From positions 1 through 64,000 of the forward strand of contig JANQRL010000042.1 in the NCBI GenBank assembly GCA_028284605.1: a stretch of 64,000 bases of DNA, in the 5' to 3' direction. The number at the start of each line of letters is the position of its first letter. Positions within the stretch are counted from its first letter, which is position 1. The DNA is from Paracoccaceae bacterium (GTDB lineage: Bacteria > Pseudomonadota > Alphaproteobacteria > Rhodobacterales > Rhodobacteraceae). This document shows positions 16,072-29,763 of this stretch, in pieces. The notes under the pieces are model-generated. The model made no database searches and was not told where the DNA came from. It was given only the letters and a program-made list of their open reading frames with translations. The position numbers and the translations under genes are program-made.

Positions 16072-16752
16072 ATGATAGAAATAACAAAGCTTTCCAAGTC
16101 GTTCCTCATGCACAATCAGGGCGCCGCACGGATCGAGGTGATGCGCGGTGCCGATCTCTCAGTCGGGCCCGGCGAATGCGTCGCGTTGACCGGAGCGTCG
16201 GGGGCCGGCAAGTCCACCCTGATGCGGCTGATCTATGGCAATTACCTTGCCGGGGGCGGGGCGATCCGGGTCGGCGGGGTCGATGTCGCCCGGGCCAGCC
16301 CGAGGGAAATCATCGCGCTCCGCCGCGAGACCCTGGGCTATGTCAGCCAGTTCCTGCGCGTCGTGCCCCGGGTGCCGACGCGGGAGGTCGTGGCGGAGCC
16401 GCTTCTCGTTCTCGGAATGCCCGAGGCAAAGGCATTGTCTCGCGCCGAAGCGCTCCTCGCACGGCTCAACCTCCCGGCTCCGCTCTGGTCCCTGTCGCCG
16501 ACCACCTTCTCCGGCGGCGAGCAGCAACGGGTCAACATCGCGCGCGGTTTCGTCCACCCCTATCCGGCGCTGCTCCTCGACGAGCCCACCGCCTCCCTCG
16601 ATCCGGTGAACCGGGAGGTCGTGCTGGACCTGATCGAGGCGGCCAAGGCGCGGGGCGCGGCGATCGTCGGCATTTTCCACGACGCCGCGGCGCGCGCACG
16701 TGTCTGCGGCCGCGAGGTGGATGTCAGCGCCTTCGCCCCGGTTTCGGCATGA
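16072..16752 (+). CDS. phnL: C-P lyase ATP-binding subunit PhnL
   Basis: 226-residue ABC-type ATPase: Walker A GASGAGKST, TFSGGEQQRVNIARGF, Walker B ALLLDEPTASLDP, H-loop GIFHDAAARARV. The motif SQFLRVVPRVPTREVVAEPL is characteristic of PhnL. It takes part with PhnGHI in making the ribose 1-phosphonate triphosphate intermediate. The start (ATGATAGAAATAACAAAG) is unusually AT-rich for this region. Its stop overlaps the phnN start (ATGA). Confidence 0.94.
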   Translation: MIEITKLSKSFLMHNQGAARIEVMRGADLSVGPGECVALTGASGAGKSTLMRLIYGNYLAGGGAIRVGGVDVARASPREIIALRRETLGYVSQFLRVVPRVPTREVVAEPLLVLGMPEAKALSRAEALLARLNLPAPLWSLSPTTFSGGEQQRVNIARGFVHPYPALLLDEPTASLDPVNREVVLDLIEAAKARGAAIVGIFHDAAARARVCGREVDVSAFAPVSA

Positions 16753-17294
16753 CGCGCGGCCGGCTCATCGGCGTCGTCGGCCCGTCCGGTGTCGGCAAGG
16801 ACAGCGTGATGACGGCGCTTGCCGCCCGCTGCCCGGAGCTTGGCCTAGTGCGGCGGGTGATCACGCGGGCGCCGGAGCTTGGCGGTGAGGATTTCGAGGC
16901 GGTTTCCGTTGTGATGTTCGAAAAGCGCAAGGAGGAGGGCGAATTTTCCTTGTCTTGGGGGGCACACGATCTCTTTTATGGAATCCCATCGGGTATCGAG
17001 AGCGATCTGGCGAATGGCCGCAACCTCCTCGTCAACCTCTCGCGTAGCGTTCTCGAAGAGGCTAGGGACCGGTTCGATCCATTTCTCGTCATCTCGCTCA
17101 CGGCTCGGCCGGAGACCCTAGCGCAACGACTGGCGGTTCGTGGGCGGGAGAGTACCGACGTCATCGCGCGCCGGTTGGCTCGGCCTGCGCCGCCACCGCC
17201 GAAGGGTGTGACTCTGATCGAAGTCGCCAATGACGGGCCGCTCGAGGAGACGGTGGAACGGCTCCGCGCGATGCTCTACCCGGTGACGGCGTAG
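16749..17294 (+). CDS. phnN: Ribose 1,5-bisphosphate phosphokinase
   Basis: 181 residues from the ATG overlapping the phnL stop; upstream in-frame sequence is out-of-frame phnL. P-loop GPSGVGKDS (11-19), guanylate-kinase-like fold with RRVITRAPE and the HDLFYGIPSGIESDLANGRNLLVNLSR segment. It phosphorylates ribose 1,5-bisphosphate to PRPP, the final recycling step of the pathway. Its 3' end overlaps the convergent DUF1045 gene by 19 bp. Confidence 0.92.
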   Translation: MTRGRLIGVVGPSGVGKDSVMTALAARCPELGLVRRVITRAPELGGEDFEAVSVVMFEKRKEEGEFSLSWGAHDLFYGIPSGIESDLANGRNLLVNLSRSVLEEARDRFDPFLVISLTARPETLAQRLAVRGRESTDVIARRLARPAPPPPKGVTLIEVANDGPLEETVERLRAMLYPVTA

Positions 17295-17965
17295 CGATGC
17301 AGGCAGCGAAACCCGCCGCCCTCCTGCTCGCCCAGAAGCGCGATCTCGTCGAGTTGGAACGGGCGCGGCAGGACCGGCTCGAAATGGGCAGAGAGGCGCG
17401 GATGGAGGTCGTCGATCTCGGCCGGCTCAAGCGGTCCGGTGAGGGTCATATGAAAGCGAAACTCTTCAGAAACATAAGGATAACCCCAGCGCGCCAGCAC
17501 CGCCTCCTGCCGCGGCGAGAGGCCGGCGGCACGTCTGCGGTCCAGCTCCGCCTCAGTCGGCGGCGCGCGGAAGGCGTCGAGGTCCGAGACGATCCGGGCT
17601 GCCACGTCGCCGATTTCCGCGCCAGTGCCCGCTGGTGTGAGGGCCAGGAACCGACCCAAGCGTGTGACCTCCAGTCCCGACGCCGTCGCGACCGGCAGCA
17701 CGGCGGCAAGCGCTCTGCAGGCCGCGTCGAGATCGGCCAGAGCATGGCCTTGCGCGAGCCGGAATGGCGGCTTCAGGGTGGCGTGGAAACCATAGCGACG
17801 GGGGCGATCCGTGACGGCTGTGATCACATCCCGGCTCACACTCTCCGGTCCGGCATGGGCAACAGGTGCCCCGCGGTCGAGATTCCAGCCGAGCCAAGCC
17901 GCGCCACGCTCCGCCAGAGCGCCGCTCGGCAGGTAATAGATTGCAAAACGGACGAAATCCGCCAT
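17276..17965 (-). CDS. DUF1045 phosphonate-cluster protein, 2H phosphoesterase fold
   Basis: 229 residues starting MADFVRFAIYYLPSG. Two HxTL motifs, HATLKPPF (about 77) and HMTLTGPL (about 173), are the paired catalytic histidine motifs of the 2H phosphoesterase superfamily. This family is restricted largely to phn clusters. Because no phnP (cyclic ribose phosphate phosphodiesterase) is seen in the cluster, this protein is a good candidate to open the 1,2-cyclic phosphate made by PhnJ; that is inference from fold and context. It is transcribed against phnN, and its start abuts phnM2 head to head. Confidence 0.85.
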   Translation of the reverse strand: MADFVRFAIYYLPSGALAERGAAWLGWNLDRGAPVAHAGPESVSRDVITAVTDRPRRYGFHATLKPPFRLAQGHALADLDAACRALAAVLPVATASGLEVTRLGRFLALTPAGTGAEIGDVAARIVSDLDAFRAPPTEAELDRRRAAGLSPRQEAVLARWGYPYVSEEFRFHMTLTGPLEPAEIDDLHPRLSAHFEPVLPRPFQLDEIALLGEQEGGGFRCLHRYAVTG

Positions 17966-17999
17966 GACCGCCCTGATGCCGCATCGCCGTGACGCCTCT

Positions 18000-19142
18000 G
18001 TGACAGAGCCCCTCGCCTTTGCCAATGCCCGGCTTGTGCTTCCGGAAGAGGTGGTCGTGGGGCATCTGATCGTCGCCGAGGGCCGGATTGCCGAGATCGG
18101 GACCGGTGCGGCGCCGTCCAGTGCTATCGATTGCGAGGGCAACTACCTGGCGCCCGGTCTGATCGAGCTTCACACCGACAATCTCGAACGCCATATCTCG
18201 CCGCGCCCGAAGGTCGACTGGCCCCATGAGGCCGCCATCGTCGCCCATGATGCGGAGTTGGCAAGCTGCGGGATTACAACGGTTTTCGATGCGATCCGGG
18301 TGGGTTCGATCCACTCGAATGCGCGCGCGGGCTATCGGAAGTACGCCCGCTCCTTGGCGACCGAGGTTCTGCAAATGCGGGCCAAGGGCGCGCTGCGGAT
18401 CAGTCACCATCTGCATCTGAGGGCCGAGACCTGTTCCGAGACATTGCTTGAGGAACTGGCCGAGTTCGGGCCCGAGGACCGGGTCGGCTTGCTGAGCCTG
18501 ATGGACCATACACCGGGTCAGCGGCAATTCGCGGATGTGTCGAAGTTCGAGGCTTACATTCGCGGCAAACACGGGCTCGATCAGGCGGGATTCGATGCCT
18601 ATGTTTCTGATCTGAAAGATCTTTACGCCCGTGTGGGGGTGGAGCACGAGGCCGGTGCGGTGGCAGCGGCCAACCGGCTCGGCGCGACGCTGGCGAGCCA
18701 TGATGACACCACCCTGGCCCATGTCGAGACTTCGGCGGGCTATGGGGTCCGGGTGGCGGAGTTTCCGACCACGGTCGAGGCGGCCCGGGCCTGCCATGAA
18801 GCCGAGATCACGGTGATCATGGGCGCACCGAACCTCGTGCGCGGCGGTTCCCATTCCGGCAATGTGGCGGCGGAAACCCTTGCGGATCAGGGACTTCTTG
18901 ACATCCTGTCGAGCGATTACGTACCGGCGGCGCTGCTCTTCGGCGCGGTCATGTTGGGGGAGCGCTGGGGCGACATGGCGCGGGGCATTGCCACGGTGAC
19001 CTCCACGCCGGCGGCGGCGGTGGGGCTGTCCGATCGCGGGCGGCTGGAGCCGGGGCTCCGGGCCGATCTGGTGCGGTTCCGGGTCGGCGATCACGTGCCG
19101 ATCCCCCGGGGTGTCTGGGTCGAAGGGCGCCGGGTCGGCTGA
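18000..19142 (+). CDS. phnM: Alpha-D-ribose 1-methylphosphonate 5-triphosphate diphosphatase PhnM (second, canonical copy)
   Basis: 380 residues if started at GTG (MTEPLAFANARLVLPEE), which aligns with the usual PhnM N-terminus; an ATG at 17964 would add 12 residues but overlap the divergent DUF1045 start. Amidohydrolase motifs include GLIELHTDNLERH, ASHDDTTLAHV, AEFPTT, MGAPNLVRGGSHSGN and ILSSDYVPA. It releases pyrophosphate to give ribose 1-methylphosphonate 5-phosphate, the PhnJ substrate. It matches enterobacterial PhnM better than the copy at 10.0-11.2 kb. The pgm gene converges on it with a one-base gap. Confidence 0.93.
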   Translation: MTEPLAFANARLVLPEEVVVGHLIVAEGRIAEIGTGAAPSSAIDCEGNYLAPGLIELHTDNLERHISPRPKVDWPHEAAIVAHDAELASCGITTVFDAIRVGSIHSNARAGYRKYARSLATEVLQMRAKGALRISHHLHLRAETCSETLLEELAEFGPEDRVGLLSLMDHTPGQRQFADVSKFEAYIRGKHGLDQAGFDAYVSDLKDLYARVGVEHEAGAVAAANRLGATLASHDDTTLAHVETSAGYGVRVAEFPTTVEAARACHEAEITVIMGAPNLVRGGSHSGNVAAETLADQGLLDILSSDYVPAALLFGAVMLGERWGDMARGIATVTSTPAAAVGLSDRGRLEPGLRADLVRFRVGDHVPIPRGVWVEGRRVG

Positions 19143-19143
19143 A

Positions 19144-22867
<3,724 letters not shown>

Positions 22868-22871
<4 letters not shown>

Positions 22872-24289
22872 GGCGCGTTCATGAGCCGTTTCATGAGGTC
22901 TGCATAGGCCCGCGCCGAGGGTCCCCAGCCCACCGGCTGTGCCATGGCGTTTTTCTGCAACTGTGCCCATATGTCGGGCGATTGAAACAGGTTGCAGAGC
23001 CGGTCGAGGGCCAGGGCGAGGGCGTCCGCGGTGACGGGATGGAACTGGAGCCCGGTGGCGACGCCGCGGGCGAGGGCGGCGGGGGAGGCTGTGATCACAG
23101 TATCCGCGAGCCCACCGGTGAGCGCGACGACCGGGATCGTCCCGTAGCGCAGCCCGTAGAGCTGGGTGAGGCCGCAGGGCTCGAACCGCGACGGGATCAG
23201 GATCGCGTCACCGCCAGCAATGAGCTGATGGGCGAGCACCTCGTCATAGCCGATCCGCACCGCGACATTGAGGTCGGCGGCGGCCGCGTGAAAGGCCCGC
23301 TCCAGCGCCGGGTCGCCGGAACCGAGCAGGGCCAGTTGCCCGCCTCGGGATGTCAGTGCGGGCAGGGCGTCGAGCAGGAGGTCGAGCCCTTTCTGGTGCG
23401 ACAGCCGGCTGACGACGACGCAGAGCGGCCCCTCGGCTTCCGGCAACCCCATGATCTTGCGGAGTTTTGCGCGGTTGCGCGCCTTGCCCTTCGCGGTCTT
23501 GTAGGCCTGGATATGCGGATCGGTCGCCGGGTTCCAGACGTCTTCGTCAATCCCGTTCAGGATGCCCGACAGGTCGGCCCGCCGGCTCTGTATCACACCA
23601 TGGAGCCCGGCGCCGAATTCCTCGCGCAGAAGCTCGGCGGCATAGGTGGGCGAGACAGTGGAGATGTGGTCGGCCCAGACGAGGCCGGCCTTCAGCATCG
23701 AAATCTGCCCCCAGAACTCGAATCCGTCGCGGGTGAAATCGGTTTCACGAAGCTGGAGCGCGTCGAGCCGGTCCGGCGGGGCCAGACCCAGAAAGGCCAT
23801 GTTGTGGATCGTCATCAGCACCGGCGTCGGGCGGTGGCGCAGGACCTTCAAGTAATAGGGGGTGAGCGCTGCCTGCCAGTCGTGGCAATGGATCAGATCG
23901 GGCTCCCATCCCGCCGCATGTTCGTCGCCCAGCATTGCCGCGGCGTAGGAGAGGGCCGCGAAGCGTTCCGCATTGTCGGGCCAATCGAGACCGCCCGGGG
24001 CCGAATAGGGGCCGCCCTCCCGGTCAAAAAGATGCGGGGCGTCAAGGAGATAGAGGTCGAGCCCCGCGACCTTTGCCTCGCGGAGCCGGGCCGGACCGCC
24101 GAAGAGGTCCTGCCATTTGTGGACCACCTTGCCTTTGGCCTTTGTGATCACATCCGGGTAGCCGGGCAGCAGCGTCCGCACGCCGACCCCCTCCGCCGCC
24201 AGCGCCTCGGGCAGGGCGCCGACCACGTCCGCGAGCCCGCCGGTCTTCACCAGCGGCGCACATTCCGAGGCGACCGACAGGACCTGCAT
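22868..24289 (-). CDS. glgA: Glycogen synthase (ADP-glucose type)
   Basis: 473 residues, GT5. Starts [27 protein letters not shown] with the KTGG ADP-glucose-binding motif; the second Rossmann domain has SRLSHQKGLDLLLDALP and the C-terminal EPCGLTQLYGLRYGTIPVV (conserved Glu of the E-X7-E motif). It extends alpha-1,4-glucan from ADP-glucose. Longer in-frame starts would lie within glgC. One base overlap with glgC and ATGA overlap with glgX show a tight operon. Two TGTGATCACA sites are in the coding sequence. Confidence 0.95.
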
Positions 24290-25551
24290 CAGAGCGCGTC
24301 GGCGCGGGCGTCGAGCATCGGCTGGGTGATCAGCGTCACGCCCTTGTCGGTGACGCGGAACCACTTGGCGTCTTCGGCCGGGTCCTCACCGACGACGAGG
24401 CCCTCAGGGATCTCGACACCCCGGTCGATCACCACCCGCCTGAGTCGGGCGGAGCGGGCGATATAGACACTCGGCAGCACCACGGCATGGTCGAGCACGG
24501 AATAGGAATTGGTGTGCACATTGGTGAACAGCAGAGAGTTCCGTACTTCGGTGCCCGAGACGATGCAACCCCCTGTCACCATTGAGGAAATTGCGACCCC
24601 GCGCCGATCGCGTTCGTCATGGATGAACTTCGCCGGCGGGTTCGATTCCGAATAGGTCCAGATCGGCCAGGTGGCGTCCCAGAGGTCCAGTTCGGGCGTG
24701 AAATCGGTGAGGTCGATATTGGCCTGCCAGAACGCATCCACCGTGCCGACATCGCGCCAATAGGCCGGGGCGCCGGGATGCCGGACGCAGCTGTCGTCGA
24801 AGCGGTGGGCGATGGCTTTGCCCTTGGCGACGAGGTCCGGGATCAGGTCGTTGCCGAAGTCGTGCTCGGAATTCGGGTCGTCCTTGTCCGCCATCAGCAG
24901 GTCGCGCAGGAACGGCCAGGAGAAGACATAGATGCCCATCGAGGCGAGGGTCTTTTTCGGGTCGTCGGGCATCCCGGGCGGATCGGCGGGCTTTTCCAGG
25001 AAGGATGTGATCACACCCTTGTCGTTGGTGTCCATGACGCCGAAGGCACTGGCCTCCTCCCGCGGGACGGTGAGGCAGCCGACGGTGACATCGGCCGCGC
25101 GGTCGACATGTTCCCGCAGCATCACCTCGTAATCCATCTTATAGATGTGATCGCCGGCCAGAATGACAATGTAATCAATGTCATAGCTGTCGATGATGTC
25201 GATGTTCTGGGTCACCGCATCGGCGGTGCCGCGATACCAGTCCTGGCCGCCCATGCGCTGCGAGGCGGGCAGGATGTCGAGAAACTCGTTGCGCTCCGCA
25301 CGAAAGAAGTTCCAGCCGCGCTGGCAATGCCGGATCAGGGAATGGGCCTTGTATTGCGTAGCCAGCGCCATCTTGCGGATGCCGGAGTTAAGCGCGTTCG
25401 ACAGCGCGAAATCAATGATCCGGAGCTTGCCGCCGAAATAGACCGACGGCTTCACGCGCCGGTCGGTCAACTCCTTGAGCCGCGACCCGCGTCCCCCGGC
25501 GAGGACGAAGGCCATGGAGCGCTGGGTCAGGCGTCGTGTGTCTTGGGTCAT
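24289..25551 (-). CDS. glgC: Glucose-1-phosphate adenylyltransferase
   Basis: 420 residues; start [13 protein letters not shown] behind a strong GGAGGGAGG site. Nucleotidyltransferase motif [27 protein letters not shown], active-site [14 protein letters not shown], and a C-terminal left-handed beta-helix. It makes ADP-glucose, the committed and normally allosterically controlled step of bacterial glycogen synthesis. The gap from glgB is 19 bp. Confidence 0.96.
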   Translation of the reverse strand: MTQDTRRLTQRSMAFVLAGGRGSRLKELTDRRVKPSVYFGGKLRIIDFALSNALNSGIRKMALATQYKAHSLIRHCQRGWNFFRAERNEFLDILPASQRMGGQDWYRGTADAVTQNIDIIDSYDIDYIVILAGDHIYKMDYEVMLREHVDRAADVTVGCLTVPREEASAFGVMDTNDKGVITSFLEKPADPPGMPDDPKKTLASMGIYVFSWPFLRDLLMADKDDPNSEHDFGNDLIPDLVAKGKAIAHRFDDSCVRHPGAPAYWRDVGTVDAFWQANIDLTDFTPELDLWDATWPIWTYSESNPPAKFIHDERDRRGVAISSMVTGGCIVSGTEVRNSLLFTNVHTNSYSVLDHAVVLPSVYIARSARLRRVVIDRGVEIPEGLVVGEDPAEDAKWFRVTDKGVTLITQPMLDARADAL

Positions 25552-25570
25552 GGGCCTCCCTCCGGGGATG

Positions 25571-27754
25571 TCATGTGGGTGTGAGCATGAGTGTGGCAAG
25601 CGACGGAACGGTGATGTCGATGGAGGCGGGCTGGCCGTGGGAGCCGCGCTCGCTCGCCGTCACCGCGCCGAAATTGCCCGTGTTTCCACCGCCATAGGCG
25701 GCGGCATCGGTGTTCAGGATTTCGCGCCAGTCGCCGTGGCGTGGCACGCCGAGAGTGATGCGGCGTTCAACAGGGGTGAAGTTGCAGATCACCAGGACGG
25801 GAGGGTCGGCCTCGGCGCCCTTGCGGAGGAAGGCGATGAGCGAGTCCTCGGCATTCTGTGCCTCGATCCACTCGAAGCCTTCGGGCTCGCAATCGCGCAG
25901 ATGCAGGGCCGGTGTTTCGCGGTAGAGCCGATTGAGGTCGCGAATGAGTTGCTGGACACCGCGCTGCATCGGGCCCTGGAGCGCGTCCCAATCGATCTGC
26001 GTGTCGTGATGCCATTCATGGCCCTGACCGAACTCGGTTCCCATGAAGAGCAGTTTTTTGCCCGGATGCCCCCACATGAAGCCGTAATAGGTCCTCAGAT
26101 TTGCAAATTTCGAACCTTCACCCCCCGGCATCTTCTCCAGCATCGATCCTTTGCCATGCACCACCTCGTCATGGCTGATCGGCAGGATGAAGTTCTCCGA
26201 GAACGCCCAGGAGAGCGTGTTGGTCAGCTCGTGATGGTGGTGTTTGCGGTGGATCGGGTCGCGGGAGATATAGGCGAGGGTGTCGTTCATCCAGCCCATG
26301 TTCCACTTATAGCCGAAGCCGAGCCCGCCAGCATCGACGGGCGCGGAGACCTGCGGGTAGGAGGTGCTTTCCTCGGCCACGGTCATGATACCGGGATGGC
26401 GGCCGTAAGCCTCGATGTTCATGCGTTGGAGGAAGTCGATCGCTTCGAGGTTCTCGCGCCCGCCATGGATGTTGGGGACCCAGGCGTCTTCAGGGCGGGA
26501 ATAGTCGCGGTAGAGCATCGAGGCGACGGCATCCACGCGCAGCCCGTCGACATGGTATTCCTCCAGCCAATACAAGGCGTTGGCGATGAGGTAATTGGCA
26601 ACCTCGCGACGGCCGTAATTGTAGATCAGGGTGTTCCAGTCGTGGTGAAACCCCTCGCGCGGATCCGCGTGTTCGTAAAGCGCGGTGCCGTCGAACCGGC
26701 CGAGCCCGTGGGGATCGGTGGGGAAATGTCCGGGCACCCAGTCGAGGATCAGGCCGAGGCCGGCCCTATGCGCCGCCTCCACCAGATCGCGGAACTCGTG
26801 CGGGGGGCCGAAGCGGATGGTGGGGGCGTAGAGGCCCACCGGCTGATAGCCCCAGGAGCCGTCGAAGGGGAATTCCGAGACGGGCAGCAACTCCAGATGC
26901 GTGAAACCCATTTCACAAGCATATTCAACAAGGTCCACCGCCGCCTCGCGATAGGAGAGCGGCCGCCCGCCCTCGTCGAAGCGGCGCCGCCAGGAGCCGA
27001 GATGGACCTCGTAGATCGAGATCGGCGCGTCGCGGCGGTTGCGCGCCTCCCGCGCCGCCATCCAGTCGGCGTCGTCCCAGCCATAGCCGGAAATGTCCCG
27101 CACGATGGAGGCGGTTTCCGGCGGATGCTGGGCACCGAAACCCACGGGATCGGCCTTCAAAGGCTGCACTTTGCCGTGCCGGTCGACGATCTCGTATTTA
27201 TAGGCCGCGCCCTCGCCCACGCCGGGCAGAAAGATCTCCCAGACCCCGGTCCCGCCGCGCCGGCGCATCACATGGCGCCGCCCGTCCCAGTAATTGAAAT
27301 CGCCGACGACGGAGACCCGGGCCGCATTCGGCGCCCAGACGGCGAAATGGGTGCCGGGGCTCCCCTCATGTGTGATCACATGCGCCCCCAGCGCTTCCCA
27401 GAGCCGCAGATGGGTGCCCTCGCCGACGAGATATTCGTCGAGATCGCCGATCACGGGCCCGTAGCGATAAGGATCGTCATAGTCCCAGATAGCGCCGTCG
27501 GCGCCGGTGCCGCGCAGGGAATATGTCTTTCCGCCCGGGACCTTACCGCAGAAGACCGGGCCGTCGATCCGGGGCAGGGGATGCGCTTTCGACCCGACCA
27601 CGGCCGCCAGCGCCTCGGCCCCCGGATCGATCGCCGTGACCCAGATCGCGCGGCCGCGTTTCCGGGGTCCGAGGACCGCGAACGGGTCGGGATGACGCGC
27701 CTCGGCGAGCGCGCGGGCCTCCTCGACGCCGAGCGGTGGGGCGGGGTCTGGCAT
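25571..27754 (-). CDS. glgB: 1,4-alpha-glucan branching enzyme
   Basis: 727 residues from [16 protein letters not shown] behind GAGGGA. Two N-terminal beta-sandwich modules (about 1-220) precede the GH13 barrel: [11 protein letters not shown], nucleophile region [20 protein letters not shown], acid/base region [10 protein letters not shown], and [14 protein letters not shown]. It makes alpha-1,6 branches. It is the first gene of the glgBCAX-pgm series, with 46 bp separating it from the upstream kinase gene, so the promoter may lie further upstream. It includes one TGTGATCACA and one TGAAACCCATTTCA motif. Confidence 0.95.
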   Translation of the reverse strand: MPDPAPPLGVEEARALAEARHPDPFAVLGPRKRGRAIWVTAIDPGAEALAAVVGSKAHPLPRIDGPVFCGKVPGGKTYSLRGTGADGAIWDYDDPYRYGPVIGDLDEYLVGEGTHLRLWEALGAHVITHEGSPGTHFAVWAPNAARVSVVGDFNYWDGRRHVMRRRGGTGVWEIFLPGVGEGAAYKYEIVDRHGKVQPLKADPVGFGAQHPPETASIVRDISGYGWDDADWMAAREARNRRDAPISIYEVHLGSWRRRFDEGGRPLSYREAAVDLVEYACEMGFTHLELLPVSEFPFDGSWGYQPVGLYAPTIRFGPPHEFRDLVEAAHRAGLGLILDWVPGHFPTDPHGLGRFDGTALYEHADPREGFHHDWNTLIYNYGRREVANYLIANALYWLEEYHVDGLRVDAVASMLYRDYSRPEDAWVPNIHGGRENLEAIDFLQRMNIEAYGRHPGIMTVAEESTSYPQVSAPVDAGGLGFGYKWNMGWMNDTLAYISRDPIHRKHHHHELTNTLSWAFSENFILPISHDEVVHGKGSMLEKMPGGEGSKFANLRTYYGFMWGHPGKKLLFMGTEFGQGHEWHHDTQIDWDALQGPMQRGVQQLIRDLNRLYRETPALHLRDCEPEGFEWIEAQNAEDSLIAFLRKGAEADPPVLVICNFTPVERRITLGVPRHGDWREILNTDAAAYGGGNTGNFGAVTASERGSHGQPASIDITVPSLATLMLTPT

Positions 27755-27800
27755 TCTTGGTCCCTCGGGCCTCCCTTTGGCCCAGAAGACCAAGCCCCGG

Positions 27801-28427
27801 CTAAAGGTGCAAGTCGGCAGGCAAAGCGCGCTCGATCACCCGGGCGGCGTTGGGGATATCGTTGCGCTCGGCCCGGGCGGTGGCGGCGGAGCGCGACAGA
27901 CCTTGCGTCAGCCAGCGCTGGATCAGCCGCCCGCGCAGGTCGGCGAGCGGCACGTCGATCCGGGCGGAGAGGTCCCAAAGCTGCGGCAGACCGGACCAGG
28001 GCGGCTCGTCGAAGAGCAGGTAATTGCCTTCGAGGATCACCACAGCGGCGTCCGCGGGGACCACGCCGGCCCCGGCCACGGCGATGTCGCGGGAGCGGTC
28101 GAAAACCGGATAGACCACCTCGCCCCCGGCGCGCAGCCGCCGTGCGAGATAGACGAACCCGGCGGCATCGAAGCTCTCCGGCGCGCCCTTGCGTGACAAC
28201 AGCCCCCGTGCCTCGAGCACCGCATTGTCGAGGTGGAAGCCGTCCATCGGGACGACGACGGTCGGCACTTTTTGAAGGTTCAGCCGCCGGCTCAGACCGT
28301 CGGCCAATGTCGATTTGCCCGCGCCCGGCGGCCCCGCCACGGCGACCAGCAAGCGGCGCGACGCGCCTTCGCGCAGGTCATGCACCCGCTCCGACAGCGC
28401 GTTCACCTGGGATGTGACGTCGATCAT
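27801..28427 (-). CDS. P-loop small-molecule kinase (uridine kinase/FrcK-like)
   Basis: 208 residues from MIDVTSQVNALSERV. Walker A GPPGAGKST (about 28-36), Walker B-like VVILEGNYLLFDEPPW, and the MDGFHLDN motif typical of the uridine kinase/phosphoribulokinase-like sugar and nucleoside kinases. Relatives in alphaproteobacteria are encoded with sugar ABC transporters such as the fructose system. Here it lies between the LacI regulator and glgB in the same direction, so a role in carbohydrate phosphorylation is likely; the substrate is not determinable. Confidence 0.82.
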   Translation of the reverse strand: MIDVTSQVNALSERVHDLREGASRRLLVAVAGPPGAGKSTLADGLSRRLNLQKVPTVVVPMDGFHLDNAVLEARGLLSRKGAPESFDAAGFVYLARRLRAGGEVVYPVFDRSRDIAVAGAGVVPADAAVVILEGNYLLFDEPPWSGLPQLWDLSARIDVPLADLRGRLIQRWLTQGLSRSAATARAERNDIPNAARVIERALPADLHL

Positions 28428-28537
28428 TGGCGGACTGCCTCGCGCGGGCTCTCTTTCGGGGCCGTTGAGTGCGCCATAACGCGATCCGAGGCGCCGCGCG
28501 ACTGATTCGGATCCCGCGGTGCCCGTTTTCTGGCGGA

Positions 28538-29539
28538 TCAGCCCCGTCCTCCGCGCGGCGTGGTGCTCCGCGGCATCAGCTTGACCGGAAAGGCAAAGCT
28601 TCGCGGCGGTTCCGACGGGTCGGCGATCCGTGTCTCCAGCCGCTCCACCGCCGCGCGCATCATCCGCAAGACCGGCACCCTGAGCGTCGAGAGGTTGAGC
28701 CCGCGCCATTGCGTCATCTCCAGATTGCCCATGCCGAGCAGGGCGATGTCGCCCGGCACGTCCTTGCCGGCGCGCAGCAATGCGATCATCGCGCCGAGGG
28801 CAAGCATGTCGGAGACGCAGAAATACGCCCGCGCCGGGTTGGTCCTGAGTTCGGACTGCATGCCGGAGAAGCCCGCCTCGAAGCTCTCCCCGTCACCGGG
28901 AAGATGGCGCAGGCCGATACCGTGCTGGTCGAGCACCGCGGCGAAGGCAGCAATCCGGTCATGGTGCAGGGCCTTCTCCCGCGGGCCGGTGATTAAGCCG
29001 ATCTCCGGAGAGCCGAGCCCGGCGAGGCAGCGGCCGGCGATCTGCCCGACCTGCCTGTCGCTCACCCCGATGATGTCGATCTGCGGGCCCTGTTCCATCG
29101 GCTGGAAGCACTGGACGACGGGCATATCCTCGCCCTGCACGGCAACGGCAAAGGCGCTGTCGCGGCTCGTCGTCAGCAGCACGGCCCCGTCCGCGCCGTA
29201 ACTCTTCAGCAGGCCGCGTATCGCGCCGGGCCCGTCGGCATCGGTGAGTTGGATCGGCAGTGCATGCAGGCTCGCGTCCTGCAGCGCGGCGGTCAGGATG
29301 CGCTGGGCCCGGTCCTGGAACGGGTCGGCACCGGCATCGGTGACGATTCCGATCAGCCGGGTCCGTCCGGTGGTACGCGCCGCGGCGAGGACGTTCGGCC
29401 TGTAGCCGAGTTCCTCTGCGGCGGCCTCGACCCGGCGCCGCATCTCTGCGGAGATCGGCGCGCCGGGAGTGAAGGCCCGGGAGACCGCGGACCGCGAGGC
29501 GCCCGCGCGTGCGGCGACATCTCCGAGGGTGACAGCCAT
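28538..29539 (-). CDS. LacI-family transcriptional regulator
   Basis: 333 residues from MAVTLGDVAARAG (GGAG nine bases upstream). The LacI helix-turn-helix and hinge (TLGDVAARAGASRSAVSRAFTPGAPISAEMRRRVEAAAEELGYRPN) precede a periplasmic-binding-protein-like sugar domain. Its own promoter is overlapped by a TGAAA-type dyad, the half-site form used by many LacI regulators. Position between glg genes and otsBA suggests control of storage-glucan or trehalose genes. It may be co-transcribed with the kinase 110 bp downstream. Confidence 0.92.
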   Translation of the reverse strand: MAVTLGDVAARAGASRSAVSRAFTPGAPISAEMRRRVEAAAEELGYRPNVLAAARTTGRTRLIGIVTDAGADPFQDRAQRILTAALQDASLHALPIQLTDADGPGAIRGLLKSYGADGAVLLTTSRDSAFAVAVQGEDMPVVQCFQPMEQGPQIDIIGVSDRQVGQIAGRCLAGLGSPEIGLITGPREKALHHDRIAAFAAVLDQHGIGLRHLPGDGESFEAGFSGMQSELRTNPARAYFCVSDMLALGAMIALLRAGKDVPGDIALLGMGNLEMTQWRGLNLSTLRVPVLRMMRAAVERLETRIADPSEPPRSFAFPVKLMPRSTTPRGGRG

Positions 29540-29567
29540 ATTGTGGGCTCCGATTCCAGTCATACAA

Positions 29568-29596
29568 AATGTAGACGTATGTGAAATGGGTTTCAA
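29568..29596 (-). promoter_or_regulatory. LacI-gene promoter with overlapping operator
   Basis: On the minus strand TTGAAA (plus-strand 29591-29596) and TACATT (29568-29573) are separated by exactly 17 bp, a good sigma-70-type promoter 29 bp upstream of the LacI start. The dyad TGAAATGGGTTTCA (29582-29595) covers the -35 element. This geometry predicts autorepression. The rest of the 224-bp gap to otsB shows no equally clear promoter for otsB. Confidence 0.6.
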
Positions 29597-29763
29597 CTCT
29601 CGAAATTCCAACCGAAATCGCCTAAATCTGACGCATTCGGCCGGCTTGCTGATGACGTCGCACCGCCGCGCCGGGTTAAGGGATGATGTATACCGGAGGT
29701 GGTGTCGGAACTGTCGCATTTTCGTGCTATGGTCGAACCGCAACAGGTCAGCAGGGGGGATTC

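Noticed and set aside
17553-19094. 513-codon minus-strand open frame opposite phnM
   Set aside because: The plus strand has all PhnM motifs; this frame also runs out of frame through the real DUF1045 gene.
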